DNA from: Lentinus brumalis | Taxonomy: Eukaryota > Basidiomycota > Agaricomycetes > Polyporales > Polyporaceae | Assembly: GCA_001792895.1 (NCBI GenBank) | Contig: MARA01000007.1 | Span: 372,001-436,000 of the forward strand | Direction: 5' to 3' | DNA: 64,000 nt | In this document: in pieces, positions 43,001 through 53,294 of the stretch | Layout: the number at the start of each line of letters is the position of its first letter | Position numbering within the stretch: the first letter of the stretch is position 1 | Notes under the pieces: generated by a model | Databases searched by the model: none | Told to the model about the DNA's origin: nothing | The model's input: only the letters and a program-made list of their open reading frames with translations | Program-made: the position numbers and the translations under genes

Positions 43001-45104
43001 GGACGGAGGCATAAACCTCCTAGACGTGAAATCGAGGAACGAAGCGATCGACATCGTATGGCTACGAGAATACCTGAACCTAACGCCCTCGAGGCCAATG
43101 TGGGCGTATGTTGCAGATGCGCTGTTCGCAAACGCAGTTGCTGCGAGCTCGAAAAATGTCGAGAACGATGCTAAAGCGAATGCCTTCCTGCAGACATGGA
43201 AGGTGAGTACACGCCAGTCAAGGGGATTACCAGGATCTCTGCGGCGAATGCTCCTTACAGCTGAGAAATATGGCACACGTGTGGATGCGCCTAACCCGAC
43301 GAAGACACTGCAGGAGGCGATGCCCATATGGTATCACCTAGGTGCGAACGAAGGACGGTCAACGGCCAACACGAAGTCCGCGAGGTGCCTTCGAGAACGA
43401 CATGGAGTGCGAACAACGGCACAAGCAGCGAAAATCACGGACCGCCTCCCGAGGAGTATCAACGACCGCACTCCCCATCGTCAGCATCAACATTGCAAGT
43501 GCAGAGAATGTGATGAGGATAGGAGACTGAGGGGGTGCGACAACCCCCATCGCTGCGCGCTTGCAGCGTCCAAGATAGTATGTAACCTCAAACCGATCTG
43601 GACAGCGGCGGATAGGCAGGACAGAGACGGACTCACACTCACCCGACGGCGCAAGGACGCGAACGTCGTAGCGCGGCAAGACAAGACAAGGACCCTCTTC
43701 GACCCGACAGTGGCGGAGGAGGCTGAGCTGGCGGATGTGTTCAGAATCTTCGTTGACAAGTCGCTTGACACACGAGCTACGCCCGCGAGACGACCCCCGC
43801 GACCATTCCAAGTCAGAAGGATGGATTGCGAAGTGTATACTGACGGCTCGTGTGACATGAACGGGAGTAATAGGGCCAAGGCTGGCTCGGGAGTGTGGTT
43901 TGGACGTGACGACCCAAGGAACTTGGCACTGCGGGTGCCGGGCGGCAGGCAAACGAACCAGACTGCAGAAATATACGCGGTAGCAGCGGCGACTGCCGCG
44001 GTCCCGCCCTATGCTGCACTGCATATAGTATCAGACTCCAGATACGTGGTGGACGGTATGACGATACACCTACAGCGCTGGGAGAACAAAGGCTGGATTG
44101 GAGTGGCTAACACGGACCGACTCCGGGATGTAGCAGCGCGACTGCGTGCAAGGTCAGCACAAACTACCTTCAGATGGGTGAAAGGGCACAAGGGGGACCA
44201 GGGAAATGAGGGCGCGGACGCCCTAGCCAAAGCAGGAGCGCAAGTGGAGGACGTAACTAACCTACCGCATGCGCCGGAGCAGTTCCTAAGGCGTGGTGCT
44301 GCGCTGAGGGGGATCACGCAGAGGCTTGCGTATAAAGGAATCCGTGAAGGAAAGTTCGCTGAAGGCGACAGGCCTGCGACGAGGAGGATGTTCGAGCGAG
44401 TACAAGAATCTGTAGAAGCACTGTCAGGGATAGTACCCACGGAGGCGATGATCTGGAAGGGTGTGAGGAAACCAGACATGCCGAGACGCATGCGCGACTT
44501 CTGGTGGAAGGCGCTCCATGATGCACTACGAGTTGGTGCGTACTGGACACATATCCCGGGGTACGAGATACGAGCGACGTGCGGAGCGTGCGGAGGTGAA
44601 GAATCACTGGAGCACATACTGTTGGAATGCGAAGCACCTGGCCAGAAAGTGATCTGGAGGGAGGTAGACTCACTGTTGCACCGGTCGGGGATGGCAGACA
44701 CCCGCCGAACATACGGAACCATACTAGCGGCACCTGCGGTTGCAGCGGGAAGGGACCCGGTGAAGGAGTCGCAAGGACGTCGACGATTAACGAGCATACT
44801 AACGATGGAAGCGGCGCACCTCATATGGAAGCTCCGATGCGAGCGCGTCATACAGCGGGACGGTGACCCTAGCCTGTGGCACACGGATGAGGAGGTCAGA
44901 GGTAGGCTGAAAGCCACGCTAAATAGGCGACTGCAGCTAGATCAAGGACTTACGGCGCTGCGCCTCCAGAAGAAAGCGACCAAGCGGCAGTTGGTACTGA
45001 GTACCTGGGATAACGTACTGTTTAACAGAGACAGCCTCCCGGAGGACTGGATAGGAAAACCGGGGGTTTTAGTGGGTATGCCTTGGGAACCGGGCGGGAC
45101 TTAG
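40008..45104 (+). pseudogene. LINE B ORF2: AP endonuclease, reverse transcriptase, RNase H; three frame breaks and one stop
   Basis: The replicase. Probable start ATG 40008. Endonuclease: IGTLNMRGFGDTRRGG, IQEAHLTQE, NVYAPND, LGDFNMVESSMDR, SRIDRIYVSREL and RTDHRLATVAI. RT: NGKAPGLDGVPVEVW, NYRPITLLN, DQAGFVPGRQ, LDQEKAYDRIDH (motif A), GVRQGDPISCLIFDLAIEPL and FADDTTTYL (motif C). RNase H (about 43828-44240): YTDGSCD, QTAEIYAV, VSDSRYVVDG and GNEGADALAKAG. Near the end, CGACGGEESLEHILLEC forms a zinc-like motif. Breaks: one-base losses near 40245-40262 (GAA repeats), in GGGG at 41114-41117, and near 42116-42121; and an in-frame TGA at 40577-40579 consistent with CGA to TGA change at a CpG. 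From 42120 the frame is open for 994 codons to TAG 45104. Confidence 0.9.
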
Positions 45105-45249
45105 CCTGGAGGAGAGCCCCACACTACCTGGAAAGGTGTGCGTAATGCATTTTCCCCGGAGTGGTGGTAATAGGTGACCAGAAGTGAAATGCTTCGAACC
45201 TGCGTAACTGGCTTGGAAACGAGAGTTTTGCAAGTTAAGCTAGCACCAC

Positions 45250-45270
45250 AAAAAAAAAAAAAAAAAAAAA
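45250..45270 (+). repeat. Poly(A) tail of LINE B
   Basis: About 21 uninterrupted A residues directly before the right target-site duplication. Confidence 0.9.
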
Positions 45271-45283
45271 AGTTCTTCGACGG
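45271..45283 (+). repeat. Right target-site duplication of LINE B (13 bp)
   Basis: Perfect copy of 33713-33725. It restores the empty site when joined to AGTGGTC at 45284. Confidence 0.9.
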
Positions 45284-47203
45284 AGTGGTCTTTAGAGATC
45301 GATAACATTGTGGGTCCACAATCAGCCTGCGGATGGAAGCTTCCTGAGACGAAGAAGTAGGTTGCAAGTGAACATCCCGGAATGCGGTCCGCCTTGACTT
45401 ATCCTGATCCCCCCTGGGTCTTCCGTGACCTCCGGTAGTCTTGGAACAGCGTGTCAGCAAACATTATCGCCGACGTTCGCAGAAAGCGTTCACAACGAAA
45501 CCTGGGAAACGAAACGGGTCTAAGGACGCGCTATGCCGGCACTCAAGATTTGGAACATCACTTGATGGCTTCCAGCAAAGGACAGCATGCTGTACAACTT
45601 GAATGCTCGGCAGGGCCGGGAAGATGAGCTGTGGTGTGATAAAGCAGTTCAGCAGAGACACAGCAATGCGCATGGGCTTGCGAAGCACTCACGTTGACGC
45701 CGGATGCACGAGCTCAGTCTGCAAGATCTACGTTGAACACGAGCCATTCTCGCCCAGTGCGTTGCTGATGGCTGAGTTGACTGGTCAGATAACGAATCCC
45801 GTGCATAGTTCGCGCTACCGGAGAAGTCGAGCTACGAACGATGGCGCGGGTGAACCGCTACGAGGTTGGTATCGCTCGCCGATCAAATGCCCTTCCCTTG
45901 AGGTGGCACTAATTCGACACTAAGACATATTCACGCCAGTGTCATACGGGAGGGGCGAAGACTGTACTTTGTTCGGGATGCGAAGGTGGCGGACGTACAT
46001 CTATGGTCGAATGTGATGGTGTCATCTTCCGTCAGCGGAGCGCGGACATTCAATCCCTTGTACACACCTCTCTCACAACATGAGACGGCATCACTCTGGA
46101 GTACAAACACGGTCTTAGCAGTGTCTTGGTAACGAGACCGTTCGCGCGTAAGTGATCGAATGCGTCACCTCGAGAAAGAGTAAGAGTTGACTAATTGCGT
46201 GGTATCTAGCGAATCGATGAGACTGCGGCCTTCGCCCCAACAGTGAAGTCGGCATGCTTACCAAACCCTGTCGCAATAGTTGAACTCATTCTGCACGGTA
46301 GAATCAGGATGCTGCTCGTGCATAGATCACAATTTCAGGCAACGTGGCTCGTGGCGGGCACGATTGAGCCTAGTGTGTCAGGGATCGTTTGCACGAGCGA
46401 ACCGCGATGACGTCCAGGGGAGAGGCGCAGTCCGATGCCGGAAGGATCAATATACTTGGGAGGAAAAGTGAAGTCTGCGCCTCGCCGCAGCGGCCTTGAA
46501 ATTTCATGCTAACGAAAGACCGAAGCTAACGCGCTCCTGCTAGTGAGGCAAGTAGCGTGAACATGAAACATCAGGCAGGATATGACTCACAATCGACAAG
46601 CGGCGGATTGTATAGTCGCAGGTGGCCGACCAACTCAGATAGGAGAGCATGCTGACGCGAATGCTGTTGGTAGGGTGTTACTACTCATGCGACCAGCTCT
46701 CATATGTACACTTGTACTCACGTTGACGTAGAGAGCGTACAGTACACTCGATGGTACAGCTCGGTGTCCCCGTACACTCATGACCACAGTCGGATGGTGG
46801 ACACTGCACGGCGACCACTCTGCAGCCGTCCTGAGCACGATTTTGAGCGGCCATCCATAGGCGGTGTGAGCGCATGTCTCCGACAGTGTTCTGATCCTGT
46901 GGACGCTGTGTTCAGTTGATGGAGAGCGTATCGCGGGAGTCTTAACAATATGCCGAACTCTTGTTTCATGTAGTGATGACTCATCCGCGGGCGGCACTCT
47001 TGAGGTGAGGTGAAACAGAAGGCGGCATATATTTCCAACGACGAACAGTGCATACGAGCGTATAGAATTTTCTATCTTGTAGAGATGTCCAGTGCACAAT
47101 TCCTCTGTAGACGGAAGGGACATAGGAATGATCAGCCATAATGCGTTGATAGATTCGGTGGCGTACGTAGACGAAACCACAGCGCAGACGCCTCAATCCG
47201 CGC
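45284..47203. other. Intergenic region, no gene recognised
   Basis: About 1.9 kb between LINE B and the 3' end of the Ufo1-like gene. Short frames on both strands (up to about 180 codons at 46635-47180, minus) show neither domains nor splice continuity. Confidence 0.5.
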
Positions 47204-50200
47204 TCAGACGTTCTCTCCGCGGCTCCGAGCCTCAGCCAGGCTCAACTCTATTGCGAAGCGGAGATCTTCGTCTTCTTCAGCATAGGACACAGGTGGAGCC
47301 GCACGACGGACAGAACCAAGTGCGCCCGACACCGGACTCTGCGACGGAGACGCGGCCCCGCCCACCCTAGACGGCGACGGCGCTCCAGAGGAATGCAGCG
47401 AGCGCAAGGGGGTGCTCCACGCGCTCCTGACAGACTGCGGGCTGCCAGGTGCCGAGTCCCTGACGCTGGATCCGGACGCCGACGACGGCGTGCGGCTTAC
47501 GGCGGGGAACTGCTCTGGGTCATAGGTTGACGTGGAGACAATCCCAACGCTTGAACTCGCGCTCCTACCCGGCAAGGGGCTGGCACTCGTGCTGGAGCCG
47601 GCCTCCATGGGTTCGGGGTGCGCACGAGGCGAGACCTGGACCTTGTGGTTTGACGAGGACGGCGCGGCGCGCGGGAACGACTGACCGACATGCACGCCTT
47701 TTGTGTAGCTACCCGACGGCGGAGAAGGAGATGAATGCGCCGAGAACGACGAAGTCCTCGAGGTGACGACAGACGACGGCGCAGAACCGAACGGATTGCT
47801 TGGTGTCGCCATGGGAGTCGGCACGTCGTCGAAGTCTGCAAGGAAGACGCCCTCCTCGCCAAAATCGTGCCGCGAACGCTCGGCGGCGCTCTCACGACGG
47901 GCCTGTTCCTCGTCGCGGCTGAGCATGAGCACGTACTCGACCGCCTCGACTTCGCTGAGTCCGAGGTGAGCGAACGTAGACAGCTGGTCCTTCTCCTGCC
48001 CGAACTTGCGTCGGGTGTGTTTCTGCTCTTCCGCTAGCTCCCGCTGAGACTCGGCAATGTCGCGATACATCTCGATTTGTTCTATGTGATGCGCAATCGC
48101 TCGTCAGCATCTGCGTCATTTACACATAAAGGGAAGTCTCGATGAACGACACTTACGCTGCCATTTCGCAACGCCGTGGCTGCTCCGCCCGCCCGTGGCG
48201 CGCACTTTTCCCTTGCCATGTCCGACATTCTTGCCCACCGGGCCGGCTTTCCAAGCTAGGACCTTATTGCCGACCGAGACTATCACTGCATCGCGTTCCA
48301 ATAGTATCTGGTTGACTGGGTCCCATTCCCCACCAGCAAGAGGCCTCGAGGACGGCGATGCGAAGGTGCGGAGGGGTGCGAACGTAAGTGCATCCCACGC
48401 CTTGACGGTCCCTCGGTCGGAGCCCGACACTAGGACGGCGGAGTTCCATGCCAGCGCAGTCACAGCGCCATCGTGCGCGACGAAACGACGTGCGGCTGGG
48501 ACTGTAGCGGTGCCGACGACAGACGATAGCGAAGGTGTCGGACGCGGGGACAGTTGGGCGTGCCAGGGGAAGATCGAGACGTTGCCGAGCTGATCCCCAG
48601 CGATCACAAAATCGTCTTCGCCCTGCCGCGTGGCCCACACGGGGAGGATGGATCGGATCGGTGCTGCGTCTTCCTCCCCGAATAGCGTGCGGTCGAACGC
48701 GTTGGACGCAGCGTTCCACGAGAGGCGATGGAAGACGGGACTCGGATGATAAGCTGCGAGAAGGGATAAATGCTCTCCCTGAGGCACGATATGCATCTCT
48801 GTGAGTTCCTGCGTCGATCGTTCGTGGGCCGGAGCACCAGTAAGCGAGGGTGGGATAGCCGGGGGAGGGACGCGTAGTTCGTGTGGTTCTAGCGTTGCTG
48901 CATCCAAAGCTTCCGCAGAGAGTCCTGAGAAGCCAGTCCAAACGAGGATACTTCCACTTCGGAGCCCGGCGCAGATAGCACCCCGTCGAACATCCATGAC
49001 GACTTTCACGCAAGGATCCGGGAGGAGCGACGCTGCGTTGTTCGAAGTCCACAGACAGTTGAGTGAGGCCTTGGCCTCCCAGAGCTTGACTCGTCCGTCT
49101 GCACCTCCACTGATGAAAAGAACACACCCTTCGCCGCCGGTGACCCAAGCGACACATTCGACTGGACCTTCGTGGCAGTCTTCGGGGCGACACCTGACCA
49201 GCCGCGCGGCTGAAGTCCTGTTGTGATCCATGGCGCGAAGCGCAGTCGTCACTGCGACTTCTCCGTTGCGGAATCCCCAAAGAACCTTAGCGGTACCACC
49301 TTCAGATGCGAGAGCGATCGACGAGACGTGAGGCGAGAACTCGGCGTTCGGGTTCCCGATACCCAATCCGTTCAGGGTTCCAGAGGCATCAAGGAAACCT
49401 CGAAGGACCTTGCCGGAAAGCGGGTAGGACCGCGAGACCACGCCGTACTGCAGAGAAGCTGCTAGAAGCGTGGTGTGCGGCATGAGATGCATCGCCGCAA
49501 CGGCAGAGTGATGCGGGATGTGCGTGATCGTCGGGTTCCGGGAGTACTCCCATCGTCTGTCAAGGATTATTAGCATACAGCCGAGCTTCGGGCGATGGGG
49601 AAATGTGCAAGCAGCCTGTGGCGTGCAGAACGCGAAAACATAGTGTCGCAAGAATGTCCTCCCTGACGAATTGACGAGGCTCTGGTGGTGTACATGCCGT
49701 CGACGACGGTCAGGATACGTCGATGTAAGGAGTTCACTGCCAGGCTGATCCGGACGTGCGCCCAACACCTGCGTCTGAGTCACCGCCGCAACGCGTGAAG
49801 CGTGGCACAAGCAAGAGCACGACAAGGTGTTTCAACGACGAGAACGTCGGGAGAGGCGCGCGGCCGTGATAAAGTCCATTGGCCTATGGACTGGAGTAGC
49901 ATAGAACTGCTGCATGGGTGTCGACCTTCCAAAAGCCCAGCATCCACGAGAACTGAGCTCCCCAAGGCGCAAATTCGGCTTCATCAACCCAAGGGACGTG
50001 CGAGGAAGCTGACGGAGGGAAGCATGGCGCATATAGCCGACCTCGTTGCAGCAGCATGTCTGCTTACGGCGCATATAACGATCCCAGGGAAGATTCCACC
50101 TCTCCGACGCGCAAATCGACATGACGTACCTGCTCAGCTTGTACCGCAAGATGAACTCCTTCCTCCAGGAGCTCTCCTCTCTCCTCAGCATCAGGGTCTT

Positions 50201-50527
50201 GTCCCCAGCTTCATCGCGCAGATCGCTCTCCGGAGAAATCCTGAGGTATTTGTGAACGTACGCCCTCCGCCAGGTGTTGTCGTCGGTTACGTGGGCGTGG
50301 AGCTGCTTGCACGTCCGGGCGAGGACGAGCAGGTCTGGGGGGTCGAGGTATGCGGTGACGTGGGTGAGTGATTCCGACGGGATGCTGAGCAGAACGTCGC
50401 GAGTTCCGCTTGCAGCGCGCTGAAGGCCGTGTTGTTGTCCATGTTGGTGGGGATTGTTGAGAGTGGAACGGGGGTACTTGTGACGATTCTCTTTCTTGGA
50501 CTGAGCTTCGTAGGGCCTACTGGGCAT
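47204..50527 (-). CDS. F-box / WD40 / ubiquitin-interacting-motif protein (Ufo1-like SCF subunit)
   Basis: A substrate receptor of an SCF ubiquitin ligase: the F-box binds Skp1, the WD40 propeller binds substrate, and a UIM binds ubiquitin. Exons: 50527-50130, 49556-48157 and 48081-47204. ATG 50527 (MPSRPYEAQSKKENRHK). F-box near residues 48-95: LLSIPSESLTHVTAYLDPPD and TCKQLHAHVTDDNTWRRAY. WD repeats fill exon 2, for example SGGADGRVKLWEAK, GSILVWTG, VAHDGAVTALAW and SGSDRGTVKAWDAL. Exon 3 starts with a charged helix (EMYRDIAESQRELAEEQK), then a Ser/Pro-rich linker, and ends with the UIM EDLRFAIELSLAEARSRG just before TGA 47204. Yeast Ufo1 has the same F-box, WD40 and C-terminal UIM order. 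No frame break. The first intron is 573 bp, about ten times the local norm. Confidence 0.85.
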
Positions 50528-51106
50528 AAAATAGAGCGAGGTGAGCGAGTTTTGCCTTGCCGCAGACGATGTCTGCGATGATGGTGGTCGAGGGTCAAGT
50601 TGCGAATCACTCGGACTCGCCGCGGCGTCGTTGCCGCTCGCGGCTCCAACGTCTCTGTCATCGATGCGCGCAACGTCGACGTCGACGTCCTCGGCTTTCG
50701 TCGATGTTCGGTGCTGCAGAAGAGCTGCACGTACTTAAGTAGTTCATACTTATGCTCACTGTATGCGCGTAGAAAGCTTCAAAGTGTGGGGTAAGTACTG
50801 CACTAAGTAAATGCAGCTTCAGAAATTTGTGCCTCACAACTCCGTCGATGTACGAGAGAACATGATATGGAGCAGACCGCGTCGCGTAGCTACTACATAG
50901 CCTGTCCTCGAGCTCGAACTCCAAGTCGCGAGGGAACTATGCTGGTGGTAAGTATCCAGCTGGTCGCGAAGTTTGGTTAGCTTAGTTCATCTCTGCGTTG
51001 AACTGGTTCAAACAGTGCTTCCCGATTGAACCAATCACACCTGATTATCTGGTCCTTCCGTTCTGAGTGTCTGGTACTTAACCGTTACCCCCATCTCTCC
51101 CTCGCC
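50528..51106. other. Divergent promoter region between the Ufo1-like and ARPC5 genes
   Basis: The 0.58-kb head-to-head spacer. From about 50543 it is duplicated at 60178, with clearly more mismatches than the genes that follow. No TATA box stands out; a pyrimidine-rich CCCCCATCTCTCCCTCGCC precedes the ARPC5 start. Confidence 0.55.
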
Positions 51107-51754
51107 ATGGATGTGAACTTCAGGAAGATAGATATCGATCAGTATGACGAGGATGCGCTACTTGACACCGAGCTCTACGAATCCGACCCTCGGGACCCCA
51201 CGCAGGCGTTGAACGACACGAAACAGAACGCAGCAGCAGTCCGGAGTTCACTTTCCAAGTACGTAGACACGTATCTTCATCGCGTGCTGTAGCTTATGCT
51301 CGTTGTGTCCAGGAACGACTATGTAGGAGCTCTTACGCTGGTGCTGGAGAGTGCCCCATACGGTCCGAATGTCGAGGACGCGAAGGTGTGTTTGTTGTCC
51401 ACCCTCGGCGTAGCAGCCGGTGAACTCAATCGTACGCACACGCGAATCTTAATCTCCAGAACCTCAACCTGCAAACCCTTGTCTCGATACTGAACAGCAC
51501 GAAGGCGACGGACATCCTGGGGATCGTCAAGGCGTTGTCTACGGATGCGCAGGATACCCTGATGAAATACCTCTACAAGGGCATGGCGCTGCCAGGGTGG
51601 GGCGATGTGAGCGGGAGCGTATTGCTGGGCTGGCATGAGAAGGTACGTCGCACCATACTGCTCGTCGACCTGATTGACTGACTGCTCGCAGTTGACGGAG
51701 GTAGCGGGCACCGGGTGCATCGTGCGCGCCATGACAGACAGAAGAATCGTATGA
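51107..51754 (+). CDS. ARC15: Arp2/3 complex subunit 5 (ARPC5/p16-Arc), copy A, intact
   Basis: The smallest subunit of the actin-nucleating Arp2/3 complex, which makes branched actin networks for endocytosis. Four exons: 51107-51258, 51313-51385, 51460-51642 and 51692-51754. Start ATG 51107 (MDVNFRKIDIDQYDED). Diagnostic segments are TELYESDPRDP, DYVGALTLVLESAPYG, STKATDILGIVKALS, DTLMKYLYKGM, GWGDVSGSVLLGWHEK and the C-terminal EVAGTGCIVRAMTDRR. The product is about 156 residues, the usual length. All exon joins keep frame. Divergently transcribed from the Ufo1-like gene. A second, damaged copy lies at 60743-61387. Confidence 0.92.
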
Positions 51755-52726
51755 TGAATCTCAAACATTGGATGTACAATACTTGCGGTATGCTATCGCG
51801 CACCTCCCTCTTCTCGCCCCCTTTCTGGAGCTTCCACATCGTGTGCGATCATCCGGATGAGCCCTGGACGTCTACGGCCCTGGATCTCCTATCCCACACC
51901 AGCCTCGAGTCGCATCTACGGAGAAACGAGTTATGTCCCAGTCTCGCAAGCTACGCACTCCCGGCCCGTCTTTCTTAGGAGGCTACGAGGGGCGAGGACC
52001 ACACGAGAAGAGGTCCGGTGTTTCTGCTTGCTCCGATGCCAGTCGGTTGGCAGTCATGAGGTGAGCATGTGCGCGATATGCAGTATCTGCTTTGACCAGG
52101 CATTGATCAGTACTTGTTCATACATAGTACACATGGCTCTTGAGCCCTGACGGAAGGTGGGTATCCTCTGGCTACAGGCAGCGCTGATGCATAGGGCTCG
52201 ATTCATAGCCGTTTGTGCGACTCAGCTGTTTCCTCGGCATCGAGGGTCCTCTAATATGTACGCTGCGCACCGGCATCTACCCCACGCCGTCCTCAACTCG
52301 GGAGGCGAACCCGAAACGCGAGGTAAGCACCCCCTCGTGGCCGACGTTTTCCTATGTCCGGCGAAATCAAGGGCTAGCACGAGGCCGCGTCGCAGCCTGC
52401 TCAGTTTCCCGCACAGCCGTTCACGCTACCTCAAGCAGCACTCAGTGTCCCCACCGGCCCTCACATTGTCAATCTAGCGAATCGATCTTCGCCGCGTCTC
52501 TCGTTCCTGCGTCACACTGCTCCACCGCCTAGACTTCTTTCAAGTCAACACACGACCTTCTATGGCGGCGTAGCTCGGTAGTTGATCCGCGCGTGCTCGC
52601 AATGAGGATGTCGCCTGCCGCCCGGTGCTGAAGGTATATACCGCCCCCTGGCCTCTCATTCCGACTTACACCCCAACTTCTCCTCTACTCTACAGCTTTC
52701 TGTCCCATTCGCACTCAGCTCTCGGG
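51755..52726. other. Spacer between ARPC5 and the small hypothetical gene (copy A)
   Basis: About 0.97 kb, duplicated at 61388-62358. No gene recognised. A TATATA box at 52635-52640, about 90 bases before the next ATG, is the only clear signal. Confidence 0.55.
52635..52640 (+). promoter_or_regulatory. TATA box of the small hypothetical gene, copy A
   Basis: TATATA about 87 bases before ATG 52727, followed by a long pyrimidine-rich leader. Duplicated near 62268 in copy B. Confidence 0.5.
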
Positions 52727-53294
52727 ATGCTGAACGCATTCAAGATCAAGCCCTTCGACCTCGAGCCCATCTACGCGGAGTGGAAGGACGCGCCGCGCTT
52801 CGTCGGGAACCCGAAGAAGGACCTCCCTGTCGACGACTGGCTCGCGCAGATCAAGGCGGGATGCGTCGAACGCAAGGTCCCCCGCGAGTACTGGCACAAG
52901 GTCGCGCAGCACTACATGGCGGACAAGGCCAAGGCGCGCTTCGAGGAGCTCAAGCTCGTCATGAAGAACATGCACGGCGGCAAGTACAAGTGGTCGTGGA
53001 AGCACTTCAAGATCGCGATGCGCAATATGGGCTGTGAGTTGATCATTCCTCGCTTCATCATCTGCGTGATCAGCAGCGTGGACGTGGGGCTGACTGCGCA
53101 CGCTGGGTACAGGGGATATCGACCCGCGCAAGACTGAGGCGACAGGGCCGGCCCCCTCGCAAGCCGAGACGTGTCGCTGGGCGTGTGCGGCGATGCGAGA
53201 ATATATTTTGTGCCGCGGAGACGCGAGACGCGAGATGCAGATCTGCGACGGCCGAAGCTGGAAGCTGCGAAGCACGGCAGGCGCCGGGCACTAA
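52727..53294 (+). CDS. Small Agaricomycete protein of unknown function with shortened C-terminus, copy A
   Basis: Two exons, 52727-53033 and 53113-53294, joined in frame; 162 residues. The N-terminal part (MLNAFKIKPFDLEPIYAEWK, then KDLPVDDWLAQIKAGCVER, YWHKVAQHYMADKAKARFEE and GGKYKWSWKHFKIAMRNMG) is a compact, helix-rich domain that I recall as the conserved start of a mushroom-specific family of unknown function, followed as expected by WDIDPRKTEA at the exon junction. Family members, as I recall, then have a long Pro-rich linker and a Gly/Ala-rich hydrophobic C-terminus. Here the frame ends after about 50 unrelated-looking residues, so the C-terminal part is missing. No Cys-rich or catalytic motif is evident. 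Function unknown. Confidence 0.65.

Larger units (their letters stand above)
33726..45270 (+). mobile_element. LINE B: 11.5-kb non-LTR retrotransposon with extra upstream ORFs
   Basis: Bounded by 13-bp direct repeats and ending in an uninterrupted poly(A) tract. It has a 2.6-kb leader with at least one long unrecognised ORF, ORF1 with a CCHC zinc knuckle, a 0.7-kb inter-ORF space, ORF2 (endonuclease, reverse transcriptase, RNase H, C-terminal zinc motif) and a short 3' UTR. It is unrelated in sequence to LINE A; the RT has FADD and a DQAGFVPGRQ motif. It may belong to the Deceiver or Inkcap groups known from mushroom genomes, but that needs a phylogeny. ORF1 and ORF2 carry single-base losses plus one stop codon. 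The pure poly(A) and perfect repeats indicate recent insertion between the terpene synthase and the Ufo1-like gene. Confidence 0.9.
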
